Source: JAIBJP01 sp035601195 (GTDB taxonomy: Bacteria > Actinomycetota > Thermoleophilia > Gaiellales > Gaiellaceae). Taken from it: 64,000 nucleotides of DNA. The translations under genes and the position numbers were made by a program. The notes under the pieces were generated by a model. It was not told where the DNA came from and did not search any database. It saw nothing but the letters and a program-made list of their open reading frames with translations. Shown piece by piece: positions 48,972 to 57,390 of the stretch. How positions within the stretch are numbered: the stretch's first letter is position 1; the number at the start of each line of letters is the position of its first letter. The stretch lies in the NCBI GenBank assembly GCA_035601195.1, contig DATNOU010000046.1, forward strand, positions 59,589 to 123,588, written 5' to 3'.

Positions 48972-49907
48972 ATGGCTAGACCCAGAAAGAAACAGGAAGA
49001 AGAGACGACAACAACTGAAGCCGAGGCGACGCCCGAGGAAACCGAGCGTCGAGATTCGACGCGTAGCGTTGAGAAGCCCAAGCGGACCCGTCGCAAGAAG
49101 GCAGACGAGACCCCCGCCGCCGCAGCGAAGCCGAAGCGCGCTCCGCGAAAGAAGAAGGAGGAGCCCGTAGCGGAAGAGGCGGTCGCACGTGAAACTTTGA
49201 CGCGTAGCGTTGAGGAGGCTGCGGCGCCGGAGCCTGCCCAGGAGGAGGAAGCTGCCCCCGCCGAGGAGCCTGCTCCCGAGCCGGTGGCCGAGGAGGAGCC
49301 CGAGGCGGTCGCCGAAGAACCTCCGGCCGAAGAGCCGGTCGCCGAGGAAGCTCCGGTCGCCGAGGAGGCTCCGGTTGAGGAGCCGGTGGCGGAGGAAGCT
49401 CCTGCCGAAGAGCCGGTCGCTGAGGAAGCTCCTGCAGAAGAGCCGGTCGCCGAGGAGGCTCCCGTCGAAGAAGCTCCCGCGCCCGAAGAGGAGGCGCCTG
49501 TTGCGGCCGAAACGCCTGCCGCCGAAGCAGTCGCTCCCCAGGCAAAGCCAAAGAGGAAGCGGCTACCCCGCTCGCAGCGCCGGCAGCGCACGAAGCCGAC
49601 GCGCGAGCGCCCCGCGCAGCGCAAGACGATCATCCGCCTGCCGAAGCCCGAGCACGCGCGCGGACAGCGCAAAGAGCGGCGCGGCATCGTGGTCTCTGCG
49701 GCGATGGACAAGACGATCGTCGTGCGCGTCGACACCGTGAAGCCGCATCCGGTCTACAAGAAGATCGTTCGCCGGTCGCACAAGTTCCACGCGCACGACG
49801 AGGCCAACGTGGCGAAGGCCGGCGACATCGTCCGCATCGTCGAGACGCGGCCACTGTCCAAGACCAAGACCTGGCGCCTCGCGCAGGTGCTCGAGGAGGC
49901 CAAGTAG
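48972..49907 (+). CDS. rpsQ: 30S ribosomal protein S17 with giant N-terminal extension
   Basis: 311 residues, against 80-90 normally. The S17 core is the last 85 residues (RKERRGIVVSAAMDKTIVVR, YKKIVRRSHKFHAHDEANVA, ETRPLSKTKTWRLAQVLEEA). The first 225 are low complexity: a Lys/Arg/Glu part, then acidic repeats of PVAEEAPAEE type, then a basic KRKRLPRSQRRQRTKPTRE linker. The ATG at 48972 lies directly after rpmC and no closer start with a good ribosome binding site is apparent, so the extension is likely real. Confidence 0.9.
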   Translation: MARPRKKQEEETTTTEAEATPEETERRDSTRSVEKPKRTRRKKADETPAAAAKPKRAPRKKKEEPVAEEAVARETLTRSVEEAAAPEPAQEEEAAPAEEPAPEPVAEEEPEAVAEEPPAEEPVAEEAPVAEEAPVEEPVAEEAPAEEPVAEEAPAEEPVAEEAPVEEAPAPEEEAPVAAETPAAEAVAPQAKPKRKRLPRSQRRQRTKPTRERPAQRKTIIRLPKPEHARGQRKERRGIVVSAAMDKTIVVRVDTVKPHPVYKKIVRRSHKFHAHDEANVAKAGDIVRIVETRPLSKTKTWRLAQVLEEAK

Positions 49908-49911
49908 CCCG

Positions 49912-50280
49912 ATGATCCAGCAGGAGTCCCGCCTTCGGGTCGCCGACAACACAGGCGCCCGCGAGCTCCTCTGCATCCGCGTCGTGGGCGGATCCCACCG
50001 CCGCTACGCGCGTGTCGGCGACGTCATCGTCGGGACCGTGAAGACAGCCACGCCCCAAGGCACGATCAAGAAGGGCGAGGTCGTCAAGGCGGTCGTCGTC
50101 CGCACGAAAAAGCCTTTCGGGCGCGACGACGGCACCTCGATCGCCTTCGACGAGAACGCCGCCGTGATCATCGATGCTCAGAACAACCCGCGCGGCACCC
50201 GCATCTTCGGGCCAGTAGCCCGCGAGCTGCGCGAGAAGAACTTCATGAAGATCGTCTCACTCGCACCGGAGGTCCTCTGA
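49912..50280 (+). CDS. rplN: 50S ribosomal protein L14
   Basis: 122 residues: MIQQESRLRVADNTGARELL, VGDVIVGTVKTATPQGTIKK, GTRIFGPVARELREKNFMKI. Confidence 0.97.
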   Translation: MIQQESRLRVADNTGARELLCIRVVGGSHRRYARVGDVIVGTVKTATPQGTIKKGEVVKAVVVRTKKPFGRDDGTSIAFDENAAVIIDAQNNPRGTRIFGPVARELREKNFMKIVSLAPEVL

Positions 50281-50654
50281 TGGCTCACGGCATGAAGATC
50301 CGCAAGGGCGACCTCGTTCAGGTGCTCTCGGGCAAGGACCGCGGCAAGCAGGGCCGCATCATCGAGGCCGATCCGCGCAAGGGGCGCGTCATGGTCGAGA
50401 ACCTCAATCTCGTCAAGAAGCACCGCAAGCCGCGCCCGCTCAAGGACTCGAGCCGGATGGGCCAGACCCAGATTCAGCCGGGAGGCGTGATCGAGCTGAC
50501 CGCGCCGCTTCCAGTCTCGAGCGTGATGCTCGTCTGCCCGACGTGCAACCGGCCCAGCCGGGTCGGCTACGAGTTCCGCGAGGACGAGAAGGGGCGCCGC
50601 GTCAAGGTTCGAGTCTGCAAGCGGGCCGACTGCGGGGAGGTGCTCGACCGCTGA
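50280..50654 (+). CDS. rplX: 50S ribosomal protein L24
   Basis: 124 residues: KIRKGDLVQVLSGKDRGKQG with KOW motif. The C-terminal part has four Cys (CPTC and CKRADC pattern) that may form a zinc site, as in several actinobacterial L24. It overlaps rplN by one base. Confidence 0.96.
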   Translation: MAHGMKIRKGDLVQVLSGKDRGKQGRIIEADPRKGRVMVENLNLVKKHRKPRPLKDSSRMGQTQIQPGGVIELTAPLPVSSVMLVCPTCNRPSRVGYEFREDEKGRRVKVRVCKRADCGEVLDR

Positions 50655-51238
50655 TGGCCAAAGCTCGGAAGAAGCCAGCGTCGAACGGGTATCGCCCGCG
50701 CCTGAAGGAGCGCTTCGACCAGGAGGTTCGCGGTCGCCTCAAGGAGGAGTTCTCGTACAGGTCCCCGATGAAGGTGCCGCGCATCGACAAGATCACGCTG
50801 AACATGGGCGTCGGCGACGCGAAGGTCAACGCGCGCTCGCTCGACAAGGCGATCGACGAGCTGACGCTGATCGCCGGCCAGCGCGCCCAGATGACCCGCG
50901 CGAAGAAGTCGATCGCCGGATTCAAGATTCGTGAAGGGATGCCAATCGGGGCCAAGGTCACCCTGCGGGGCGCCCGCATGTGGGAGTTCCTCGATCGGCT
51001 CGTTTCGATCGCGCTGCCACGCATCCGCGACTTCCGAGGTCTCTCGCCGGCGAGCTTCGACGGACGCGGGAACTACTCGCTTGGCGTCCGCGAGCAGATC
51101 ATCTTTCCGGAAATCGACTACGACGACGTGGAGACCATCCGGGGTCTCGACGTCACGATCACGACTAGCGCCGACTCGGACGAGGAGGCTCTCGCGCTCC
51201 TGCGCGAGCTCGGCCTTCCATTCCGGACAGAGCAGTAA
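50654..51238 (+). CDS. rplE: 50S ribosomal protein L5
   Basis: 194 residues: SPMKVPRIDKITLNMGVGDA, TRAKKSIAGFKIREGMPIGA, YSLGVREQIIFPEIDYD. Contacts 5S rRNA. One-base overlap with rplX. Confidence 0.97.
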   Translation: MAKARKKPASNGYRPRLKERFDQEVRGRLKEEFSYRSPMKVPRIDKITLNMGVGDAKVNARSLDKAIDELTLIAGQRAQMTRAKKSIAGFKIREGMPIGAKVTLRGARMWEFLDRLVSIALPRIRDFRGLSPASFDGRGNYSLGVREQIIFPEIDYDDVETIRGLDVTITTSADSDEEALALLRELGLPFRTEQ

Positions 51239-51250
51239 AGGAGTACGTGC

Positions 51251-51436
51251 ATGGCGAAGAAGAGCATGATCGCGAAAGCAGCGAGGCCGCAGAAGTTCAA
51301 GACGCGGCAGTACACGCGCTGCAACCGCTGCGGCCGTCCGCGGGCTGTCTACCGTAAGTTCGGCCTTTGCCGCATCTGCCTGCGCGACCTCGCGCACGAA
51401 GGTGTCATCCCCGGTATGACCAAATCGAGCTGGTAG
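51251..51436 (+). CDS. rpsN: 30S ribosomal protein S14 type Z
   Basis: 61 residues with the zinc knuckles CNRCGRPRAVYRKFGLCRIC. This short zinc form is typical of monoderms. Confidence 0.97.
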   Translation: MAKKSMIAKAARPQKFKTRQYTRCNRCGRPRAVYRKFGLCRICLRDLAHEGVIPGMTKSSW

Positions 51437-51444
51437 GAGGCGAC

Positions 51445-51840
51445 ATGCACACAGACCCAGTCGCCGACATGCTCGCCCGCATCAAGAACGCCAACAAGGC
51501 GCTCCACGAGAGCGCTGAGATGCCCGCGTCGCGGATGAAGGCAGAAATCGCCCGCCTCCTCAAGGAGGAGGGCTACATCAAGGATTACCACGTCGAGAAG
51601 GGCGATTCGTTCGATACCCTCGTCGTCGAGCTCAAGTTCGGCCCGAAGCGCGAGCGGATCATCACGGATCTCAAGCGGATCTCGAAGCCGGGTCGCCGGG
51701 TGTATGCGCAGAAGGACCGCCTCCCGCGCGTCCTGGGCGGGATGGGCACGGCGATCATGTCCACCTCGAACGGTCTCGTCACGAGCCGGACGGCGCAGGA
51801 GCTCGGCGTCGGCGGCGAAGTGGTCTGTTTTATCTGGTGA
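51445..51840 (+). CDS. rpsH: 30S ribosomal protein S8
   Basis: 131 residues: MHTDPVADMLARIKNANKAL and GMGTAIMSTSNGLVTSRTAQ are diagnostic. GGAGG is eight bases before the ATG. Confidence 0.97.
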   Translation: MHTDPVADMLARIKNANKALHESAEMPASRMKAEIARLLKEEGYIKDYHVEKGDSFDTLVVELKFGPKRERIITDLKRISKPGRRVYAQKDRLPRVLGGMGTAIMSTSNGLVTSRTAQELGVGGEVVCFIW

Positions 51841-51863
51841 AAAATCTGGCGATTTTTCACCAA
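51836..51863 (+). repeat. AT-rich hairpin at rpsH stop
   Basis: TGGTGAAAAATC and GATTTTTCACCA flank a four-base loop; the rpsH stop TGA is inside the first arm. It precedes the rplF ribosome binding site. Confidence 0.7.
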
Positions 51864-51873
51864 GGAGAAGCAT

Positions 51874-52407
51874 TTGAGTCGAATCGGTAAAAGTCCAATT
51901 CCAGTCCCGGCAGGTGTAAGCGTGTCGCTCTCGCCTGGGCGCGTGATGGTGAACGGGCCGTTGGGCGAGCTTTCGCAGCAGGTGCCCGACCGGATGAAGG
52001 TCGAGGAGGGCGACGGCCAGCTGGTCGTTACCCGGCCAACCGAGCGGGGGGAGGACCGGGCGCTGCACGGGCTGACGCGCAGTCTCGTCGCCAACATGGT
52101 CGAGGGCGTGACGAAGGGGTTCTCGAAGACGCTCGAGATCCAGGGCGTCGGCTATCGGGCGGCCTTGCGTGGCACCGACCTCGAGCTCAACGTCGGCTTT
52201 TCCCACTCGATCGTGAAGAAGGCTCCGCAGGGGATCACCTTCGAGGTGCCCGCCCCAAACCAGGTGATCGTCAAGGGCATCGACAAGCAGAAAGTCGGGC
52301 AGGTCGCCGCCGAGGTGCGCGCCGTCCGTCCGCCAGAGCCCTACAAGGGCAAGGGCATCCGCTACGAGGGCGAGTACGTGCGCCGGAAGGTCGGCAAGAG
52401 GGCGTAG
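51874..52407 (+). CDS. rplF: 50S ribosomal protein L6
   Basis: 177 residues from a TTG after AAGGAGAAG. SRIGKSPIPVPAGVSVSL, LEIQGVGYRAALRGTDLELN, PPEPYKGKGIRYEGEYVRRK. Confidence 0.97.
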   Translation: MSRIGKSPIPVPAGVSVSLSPGRVMVNGPLGELSQQVPDRMKVEEGDGQLVVTRPTERGEDRALHGLTRSLVANMVEGVTKGFSKTLEIQGVGYRAALRGTDLELNVGFSHSIVKKAPQGITFEVPAPNQVIVKGIDKQKVGQVAAEVRAVRPPEPYKGKGIRYEGEYVRRKVGKRA

Positions 52408-52763
52408 TGCCGACCTTGACCGTCAGCGAAGCCCGCGCGCGCCGCCACAAGCGCGTCCGCCGCAAGATCTTCGGGACGGCCGAGCGCCCGCGCCTGGTCG
52501 TCTTCCGCTCCAACCATGGCATCCAGGCTCAGCTCGTCGATGACGCGGAGGCGAAGACGCTCGCGTCTGCCGGTCACACCCAGCTGAAGAAGACGTTCAA
52601 GGGCACGAAATCTGAGCAGGCGGCCGAAGTCGGCAAGCTGCTCGCCGCCAATGCGAAGAAGGCGGGCATCGAAACCGTGGTCTTCGACCGCGGCGGCTAC
52701 CTCTTCCACGGGCGCGTCAAGGCGCTCGCCGATGCAGCCAGAGAGGAAGGACTGAGGTTTTGA
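52407..52763 (+). CDS. rplR: 50S ribosomal protein L18
   Basis: 118 residues from a GTG overlapping the rplF stop. ERPRLVVFRSNHGIQAQLVD and ETVVFDRGGYLFHGRVKALA. Binds 5S rRNA. Confidence 0.97.
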   Translation: MPTLTVSEARARRHKRVRRKIFGTAERPRLVVFRSNHGIQAQLVDDAEAKTLASAGHTQLKKTFKGTKSEQAAEVGKLLAANAKKAGIETVVFDRGGYLFHGRVKALADAAREEGLRF

Positions 52764-53389
52764 GCAGTGTCGAACGGCAAGTCCAGCGCAATCTTGATTA
52801 CGACGCGCGCGAGCTGAAGGAGCGGGTTGTCGAGATCAACCGCGTCGCGAAGGTCGTCAAGGGCGGGCGGCGCTTCTCCTTCACCGCGCTCGTGGTGATC
52901 GGCGACGAGGTCGATCGCGTCGGGGTCGGCTACGGGAAGGCTCGCGAGGTTCCGCTCGCGATCTCGAAGGCCGTGGACGACGCGAAGAAGAACCTCTTCC
53001 AGGTGCCCAAGAAGGGAACGACGATCACCCACGAGGTGCTGGGACGGGCCGATGCGGCGCGCGTCCTGCTCCGCCCCGCCAGTGAAGGAACCGGGGTCAT
53101 CGCAGGCGGGGGAGTACGAGCCGTACTCGAGCTGGCGGGCGTCCGCGACATCCTCGCCAAGAGCCTCGGCAACCCGAACCCCGTCAATCTGCTGAAGGCG
53201 ACCGTCAACGGGCTCCGCAGCCTGCGCCGGCCCGAAGAGGTGGCGGCGAAGCGCGGCAAGGCGGTTCACGAGATCCTCTTCCCCAGGGAGAAGAAGGAGG
53301 AGCCGGAGGCCGGCGCCCCCGAGGTAGCCGCACCGGCTGTCTCCCAGGAGACACAAAATGACCAAGCTGAAGATCACCCAGACTCGTAG
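52760..53389 (+). CDS. rpsE: 30S ribosomal protein S5
   Basis: 209 residues from a TTG overlapping rplR by four bases. ELKERVVEINRVAKVVKGGR, GYGKAREVPLAISKAVDDAK, GTGVIAGGGVRAVLELAGVR. The last 35 residues are an acidic, Ala-rich tail that overlaps rpmD by 32 bases in another frame. Confidence 0.96.
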   Translation: MSSVERQVQRNLDYDARELKERVVEINRVAKVVKGGRRFSFTALVVIGDEVDRVGVGYGKAREVPLAISKAVDDAKKNLFQVPKKGTTITHEVLGRADAARVLLRPASEGTGVIAGGGVRAVLELAGVRDILAKSLGNPNPVNLLKATVNGLRSLRRPEEVAAKRGKAVHEILFPREKKEEPEAGAPEVAAPAVSQETQNDQAEDHPDS

Positions 53390-53537
53390 TCAGATCGGCG
53401 AGACCCAGAAGCACCGCGGAACCCTGCGGGCGCTCGGGCTGGGCAAGATCGGGCGCTCCGTCGAGCGGGAGGACAGCCCGGAGACGCTCGGTATGCTGAG
53501 GAAAGTCCGCCACCTCGTCCGTGTGGACGGGGAGTAG
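53358..53537 (+). CDS. rpmD: 50S ribosomal protein L30
   Basis: 59 residues: KLKITQTRSQIGETQKHRGT and LGLGKIGRSVEREDSPETLG. Its start lies inside the end of rpsE, so the S5 tail and L30 N-terminus share DNA. Confidence 0.95.
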   Translation: MTKLKITQTRSQIGETQKHRGTLRALGLGKIGRSVEREDSPETLGMLRKVRHLVRVDGE

Positions 53538-53540
53538 CCG

Positions 53541-54197
53541 ATGCCGCCGCAGGAAGAAGAGCTCACCCTTTCGAACCTGAAGCCTGCGCAGAAGCGCCGC
53601 GCGCGCAAGCGCGTCGGCCGCGGCCTGGGCTCGGGGAAGGGGCGCTATTCCGGCCGCGGGATCAAGGGCCAGAAGTCCCGTGCAGGATCTCACCAGATGC
53701 GCCCGGGCTTCGAGGGCGGCCAGATGCCGATCTACATGCGGCTCGGCAAGCAGCGCGGGCCTTATTCGAAGGACGCCATGCCGATGGGCCCGCACCGCAC
53801 CTCGACCGTCCCGGTCAACGTCCGCGACCTCGAGCGCGTCTTCGACGACGGCTCGGAGGTCACGCTCGAAGCCCTGATCGACAAGGGCCTGATCAAGAAC
53901 ACGAGGACGGACGTGAAGATCCTCGGCCAGGGCGACCTGAAGAAGAAGCTGACCGTGACGGCGCACTCGTTCTCCGCCTCCGCGCGCGAGAAGATCGAGC
54001 AGGCCGGCGGAAAGGTCACGGCTCTCCGCGAGCCGGTCGAGAAGAAACGCCGCACCCGCAAGGCGAAGCCCGTGGCGGAAGAGGAAGAGCCGGAGACCGA
54101 GGCCACCGAGGCGGAAGAGACGCCCCAGGACGTGAGCGAAGCGTCTGAGGAGGCTTCGTCCGAGGACTCCGCGAAGGCGGATTCCGAGGAGTCCTAG
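53541..54197 (+). CDS. rplO: 50S ribosomal protein L15 with acidic tail
   Basis: 218 residues. Core: KRVGRGLGSGKGRYSGRGIK, GFEGGQMPIYMRLGKQRG, and the C-terminal FSASAREKIEQAGGKVTALR. The last 55 residues are Glu/Ala/Ser-rich, absent from usual L15 (about 145-150). Confidence 0.96.
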   Translation: MPPQEEELTLSNLKPAQKRRARKRVGRGLGSGKGRYSGRGIKGQKSRAGSHQMRPGFEGGQMPIYMRLGKQRGPYSKDAMPMGPHRTSTVPVNVRDLERVFDDGSEVTLEALIDKGLIKNTRTDVKILGQGDLKKKLTVTAHSFSASAREKIEQAGGKVTALREPVEKKRRTRKAKPVAEEEEPETEATEAEETPQDVSEASEEASSEDSAKADSEES

Positions 54198-55454
54198 GTG
54201 TTTTCCTGGCTCACCAACGCGTGGCGGGTCCCCGAGCTACGGCACCGCGTGCTCTTCACGGCCATGATCCTGGCCTTCTACCGCCTGGGCAGCTGGATTC
54301 CTGTCCCGGGCGTCAACTCGAGCGCGATCGACGACTACTTCTCGGGGCAGGGCGGCACGATCCTCGGCCTGCTGAACATCTTCTCCGGTGGTGCGCTCGG
54401 CCAGTTCGCCCTCTTCGCGCTCGGGATCATGCCCTACGTCACCGCCTCGATCATTCTCCAGCTCATGACTGTGGTCGTGCCACGGCTGGAACAGCTGCAG
54501 AAGGAGGGAGAGGCCGGCTACACCAAGATCAACCAGTACACGCGGTACCTGACGGTCGTCCTCGCGATTCTTCAGGCGGCCGGCTACACCTATCTCTTCA
54601 ACCGGCAGATTCCGGACTTCCAGCTCAACGCGGGACGCTTCGTCCTCATCCTCGTCTCGCTCACCGCCGCGACGACGCTCCTGATGTGGATGGGCGAGCT
54701 GATCACCAAGCGCGGAATCGGAAACGGCATCTCGCTCCTGATCTTCGCCTCGATCCTCTCGAGCCTGCCCGGCGGCATTCGCGCGTGGTACAACGGCGAC
54801 GCCTTCGAGCGCGTGGCCTTCCCGGCCCTCGCGCTGGCAATCATCGTGGCGGTCGTCTTCGTGCAGGAGGGTCAGCGCCGCATCCCGATCCAGTACGCGA
54901 AGCGGATGGTCGGGCGGCGGATGACCTCCGGGGGCTCGACCTACATGCCGCTCCGCGTGAACATGGCGGGCGTCATCCCGATCATCTTCGCCGCGGCGAT
55001 CATGGCCTTCCCGCCGACGGTCGCCCAGTTCTTCCCGCAGACGCAGAGCTTCATCAACGAGCACTTCACGCCCAGCGACTGGACGTATCTGATCCTGCAG
55101 GCGTTTCTGATCGTGGTCTTCACCTACTTCTACACGGCCGTGCAGTTCAATCCGGTCGACCAGGCGGACAACCTGCGCAAGTACAGCGGATACATCCCCG
55201 GGATCAGGCCTGGGCCGCCCACAGCGCAGTACCTCGACCGCGTGCTGACCCGTCTCACCCTCCCGGGCTCGCTGTTCCTCGCCCTGGTGGCGACGCTGCC
55301 GACGCTCTTCATTCGTTACGGCGGCTTCTCCCAGGCGACTACCGCCGCCCTCGGGGGCACGTCGATCCTCATCGTGGTGGGCGTCGCACTCGACACCATG
55401 CGGCAGATGGAGTCGCAGATGATGATGCGCCACTACGAAGGGTTCCTCAAGTAG
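54198..55454 (+). CDS. secY: Preprotein translocase subunit SecY
   Basis: 418 residues from a GTG directly after rplO. Ten membrane helices; plug and pore motifs GGALGQFALFALGIMPYVTA and SIILQLMTVVVPRLEQLQKE, and the C5 loop GIRPGPPTAQYLDRVLTRLT. The stop TAG begins a dispersed palindrome. Confidence 0.97.
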   Translation: MFSWLTNAWRVPELRHRVLFTAMILAFYRLGSWIPVPGVNSSAIDDYFSGQGGTILGLLNIFSGGALGQFALFALGIMPYVTASIILQLMTVVVPRLEQLQKEGEAGYTKINQYTRYLTVVLAILQAAGYTYLFNRQIPDFQLNAGRFVLILVSLTAATTLLMWMGELITKRGIGNGISLLIFASILSSLPGGIRAWYNGDAFERVAFPALALAIIVAVVFVQEGQRRIPIQYAKRMVGRRMTSGGSTYMPLRVNMAGVIPIIFAAAIMAFPPTVAQFFPQTQSFINEHFTPSDWTYLILQAFLIVVFTYFYTAVQFNPVDQADNLRKYSGYIPGIRPGPPTAQYLDRVLTRLTLPGSLFLALVATLPTLFIRYGGFSQATTAALGGTSILIVVGVALDTMRQMESQMMMRHYEGFLK

Positions 55455-55474
55455 GGGCGGGGCATGCCCCGCCC
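55455..55474. repeat. GGGCGGGGCATGCCCCGCCC palindrome, copy 10
   Basis: A perfect palindrome that starts right after the secY TAG and occupies most of the secY-adk gap. Confidence 0.87.
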
Positions 55475-55484
55475 GGAATAACCT

Positions 55485-56063
55485 ATGCCTCTCGACATCG
55501 TCATCCTGGGTCCACCCGGGGCCGGCAAAGGCACTCAGGCCGAGCTCATCTCCGAGGACGCGGGCATCCCGCACATCAACACGGGCGACATGTACCGCGC
55601 GGCCGTCGCCGCCGGCACCGAGCTCGGAGCCAGGGTGAAGCCGTTTATGGACGCCGGCGAGCTCGTTCCCGACGATCTGACGATCGCGGTCGTGGGCGAG
55701 CGACTCTCTCAGCCGGACACTGCGCGCGGCTTCGTCCTCGAGGGCTTTCCGCGGACGCTGCCGCAGGCCGAAGCCCTGGACGAGATCCTCGCGGAATCAG
55801 ACCGCGAGCTTTCAGTCGTCCTCCATTTCCAGCTCTCGGACGAGGTGGCGGAACAGCGCCTCCTCAAGCGTGCGCTGGAGCAGGGGCGAGAGGACGACAC
55901 GCCGGAAATCATCCATCGCCGGATGGAGACAATGCGGATACCGGAGGAGCTAGTCGAGTACTACCGGGTGAAGGGGATCCTCGTAGGCATCCACGCCGAG
56001 CGGACGATCGAAGAAGTCTTCGCCGAGGTGCAGCAAGTTCTGCAAGCTGCAGCAGCGAGATGA
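55485..56063 (+). CDS. adk: Adenylate kinase
   Basis: 192 residues: P-loop LGPPGAGKGTQAELI, NMP site GDMYRAAVAAGTELG, GFVLEGFPRTLPQAEALDE. The LID is short (RALEQGREDDTPEIIHRRM) with no zinc Cys. It overlaps map by four bases. Confidence 0.97.
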   Translation: MPLDIVILGPPGAGKGTQAELISEDAGIPHINTGDMYRAAVAAGTELGARVKPFMDAGELVPDDLTIAVVGERLSQPDTARGFVLEGFPRTLPQAEALDEILAESDRELSVVLHFQLSDEVAEQRLLKRALEQGREDDTPEIIHRRMETMRIPEELVEYYRVKGILVGIHAERTIEEVFAEVQQVLQAAAAR

Positions 56064-56818
56064 TCATCAGGAAGTCAGAGCAGGAGATCGAGGCGATGGC
56101 GCGCGCGGGACGCGTGGTCGCGGAGACGCTTGCGCTCCTGGGCGAGAGCATGCGCTCCGGCGTCACGACGCAGGAGCTCGACGAGATCGCTGAGGAGTAC
56201 ATCCGCTCACAGGGCGGCGCCCCGACGTTCAAGGGCTACCACGGCTTCCCAGCGTCAATCTGTACGTCTCCCAACTCGATGGTCGTGCACGGAATCCCGG
56301 GTGGCTACAGGATCCAGGAGGGCGACCTGATCTCGGTCGACGTCGGTGTGACCTTGGAGGGCTTCGTCGCCGACTCGGCCTATACGTTCGCCGTCGGCGA
56401 GATCGACGAAGAGACTCAACGCTTGCTGGAGGTCGGCCAGGCTGCCCTCGAAGCCGGGATCGCCGAGGCTCGGGCGGGTAAGCACATCGGCGACATCTCC
56501 GCGGCAGTGCAGAAGACGACCGAGGAGGCGGGGTTCTCGGTGGTCAAATCACTCGTCGGGCACGGGATCGGCCGCACGATGCACGAGGAACCGCAGATCC
56601 CGAACTGGGGCGAGCCCGGCCGCGGGCCCCTGCTCGCGCCTGGGATGACGCTGGCCATCGAGCCCATGATCAACGCGGGCTCCGCCGACGTTGTGGTCGC
56701 CGACGACCGCTGGTCGATCTCGACGGAAGACGGCTCCCTTTCGGCCCATTTCGAGCACACGGTGGCGGTCACGGACGCCGCGCCGCGCATCCTCACCCTC
56801 GCGGGAGTCCCGGTTTAG
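56060..56818 (+). CDS. map: Methionine aminopeptidase type I
   Basis: 252 residues. Metal ligands in ISVDVGVTLEGFVADSAYTF (two Asp), GHGIGRTMHEEP (His), TLAIEPMINAG (Glu), and HFEHTVAVTD (Glu). It removes N-terminal Met. In most bacteria infA follows; here it does not. Confidence 0.97.
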   Translation: MIIRKSEQEIEAMARAGRVVAETLALLGESMRSGVTTQELDEIAEEYIRSQGGAPTFKGYHGFPASICTSPNSMVVHGIPGGYRIQEGDLISVDVGVTLEGFVADSAYTFAVGEIDEETQRLLEVGQAALEAGIAEARAGKHIGDISAAVQKTTEEAGFSVVKSLVGHGIGRTMHEEPQIPNWGEPGRGPLLAPGMTLAIEPMINAGSADVVVADDRWSISTEDGSLSAHFEHTVAVTDAAPRILTLAGVPV

Positions 56819-56822
56819 GGCC

Positions 56823-56836
56823 TTTTGCTACGATAG
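56823..56836 (+). promoter_or_regulatory. Extended -10 element before rpmJ
   Basis: TTTTGCTACGAT: TGC plus TACGAT, the same extended -10 as in the tRNA-Met, rpoB and rpsL leaders. No clear -35. It suggests separate initiation for the alpha operon. Confidence 0.45.
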
Positions 56837-56883
56837 AACGTCGCGGCCGAGCCGCGCTTTGCCGTGGCTTGCCGCCTCTTCTT

Positions 56884-56997
56884 ATGAAAGTCAGAGCGTC
56901 CGTGAAACCCATGTGTGACCGCTGCCGCGTGATCAAGCGGCACGGAAAAGTGCTGGTCATTTGCACAAATCCGCGGCATAAGCAGAGACAGGGCTAA
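56884..56997 (+). CDS. rpmJ: 50S ribosomal protein L36
   Basis: 37 residues: MKVRASVKPMCDRCRVIKRH, then GKVLVICTNPRHKQRQG. The zinc ligands C-x2-C, Cys and His are all present (C+ form). Too small for routine ORF calling but unmistakable. Confidence 0.97.
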   Translation: MKVRASVKPMCDRCRVIKRHGKVLVICTNPRHKQRQG

Positions 56998-57006
56998 GGA
57001 GAAGAA

Positions 57007-57390
57007 TTGGCACGAATTGCAGGAGTAAATCTTCCGCGTGAGAAGCGGCTCGAGGTGGGCCTCACCTACATCTTCGGTATCGGCCCCTCGACCGCGCGCA
57101 AGGTCTGCGCCGAGCTCGGCCTCTCATGCGACGAGAAGGTCCGAGACCTCACGGACGAGGAGATCACGAAGCTCCGCAACTACATCGACTCGGACCTCCA
57201 GGTGGAGGGCGACCTGCGCCGCGAGCGCTCCCAGGCGATCAAGCGCCTGCAGGAGATTGGCGCGTACCGCGGCGTTCGCCACCGGCGCGGCCTGCCCGTG
57301 AACGGCCAGCGCACGAAGACGAACGCACGCACGCGCAAGGGCCCGAAGAAGACCGTGGGCCGCGGCAAGAAGGCGCCGACCAAGACTTAA
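57007..57390 (+). CDS. rpsM: 30S ribosomal protein S13
   Basis: 127 residues from a TTG after GGAGAAG. ARIAGVNLPREKRLEVGLTY, GIGPSTARKVCAELGL, RGLPVNGQRTKTNARTRKGP. Confidence 0.97.
   Translation: MARIAGVNLPREKRLEVGLTYIFGIGPSTARKVCAELGLSCDEKVRDLTDEEITKLRNYIDSDLQVEGDLRRERSQAIKRLQEIGAYRGVRHRRGLPVNGQRTKTNARTRKGPKKTVGRGKKAPTKT

Noticed and set aside
54221..56818. An 865-codon frame spanning secY, adk and map
   Set aside because: Its first two thirds are an out-of-frame shadow of secY and adk; only the map portion (from 56060) is real.
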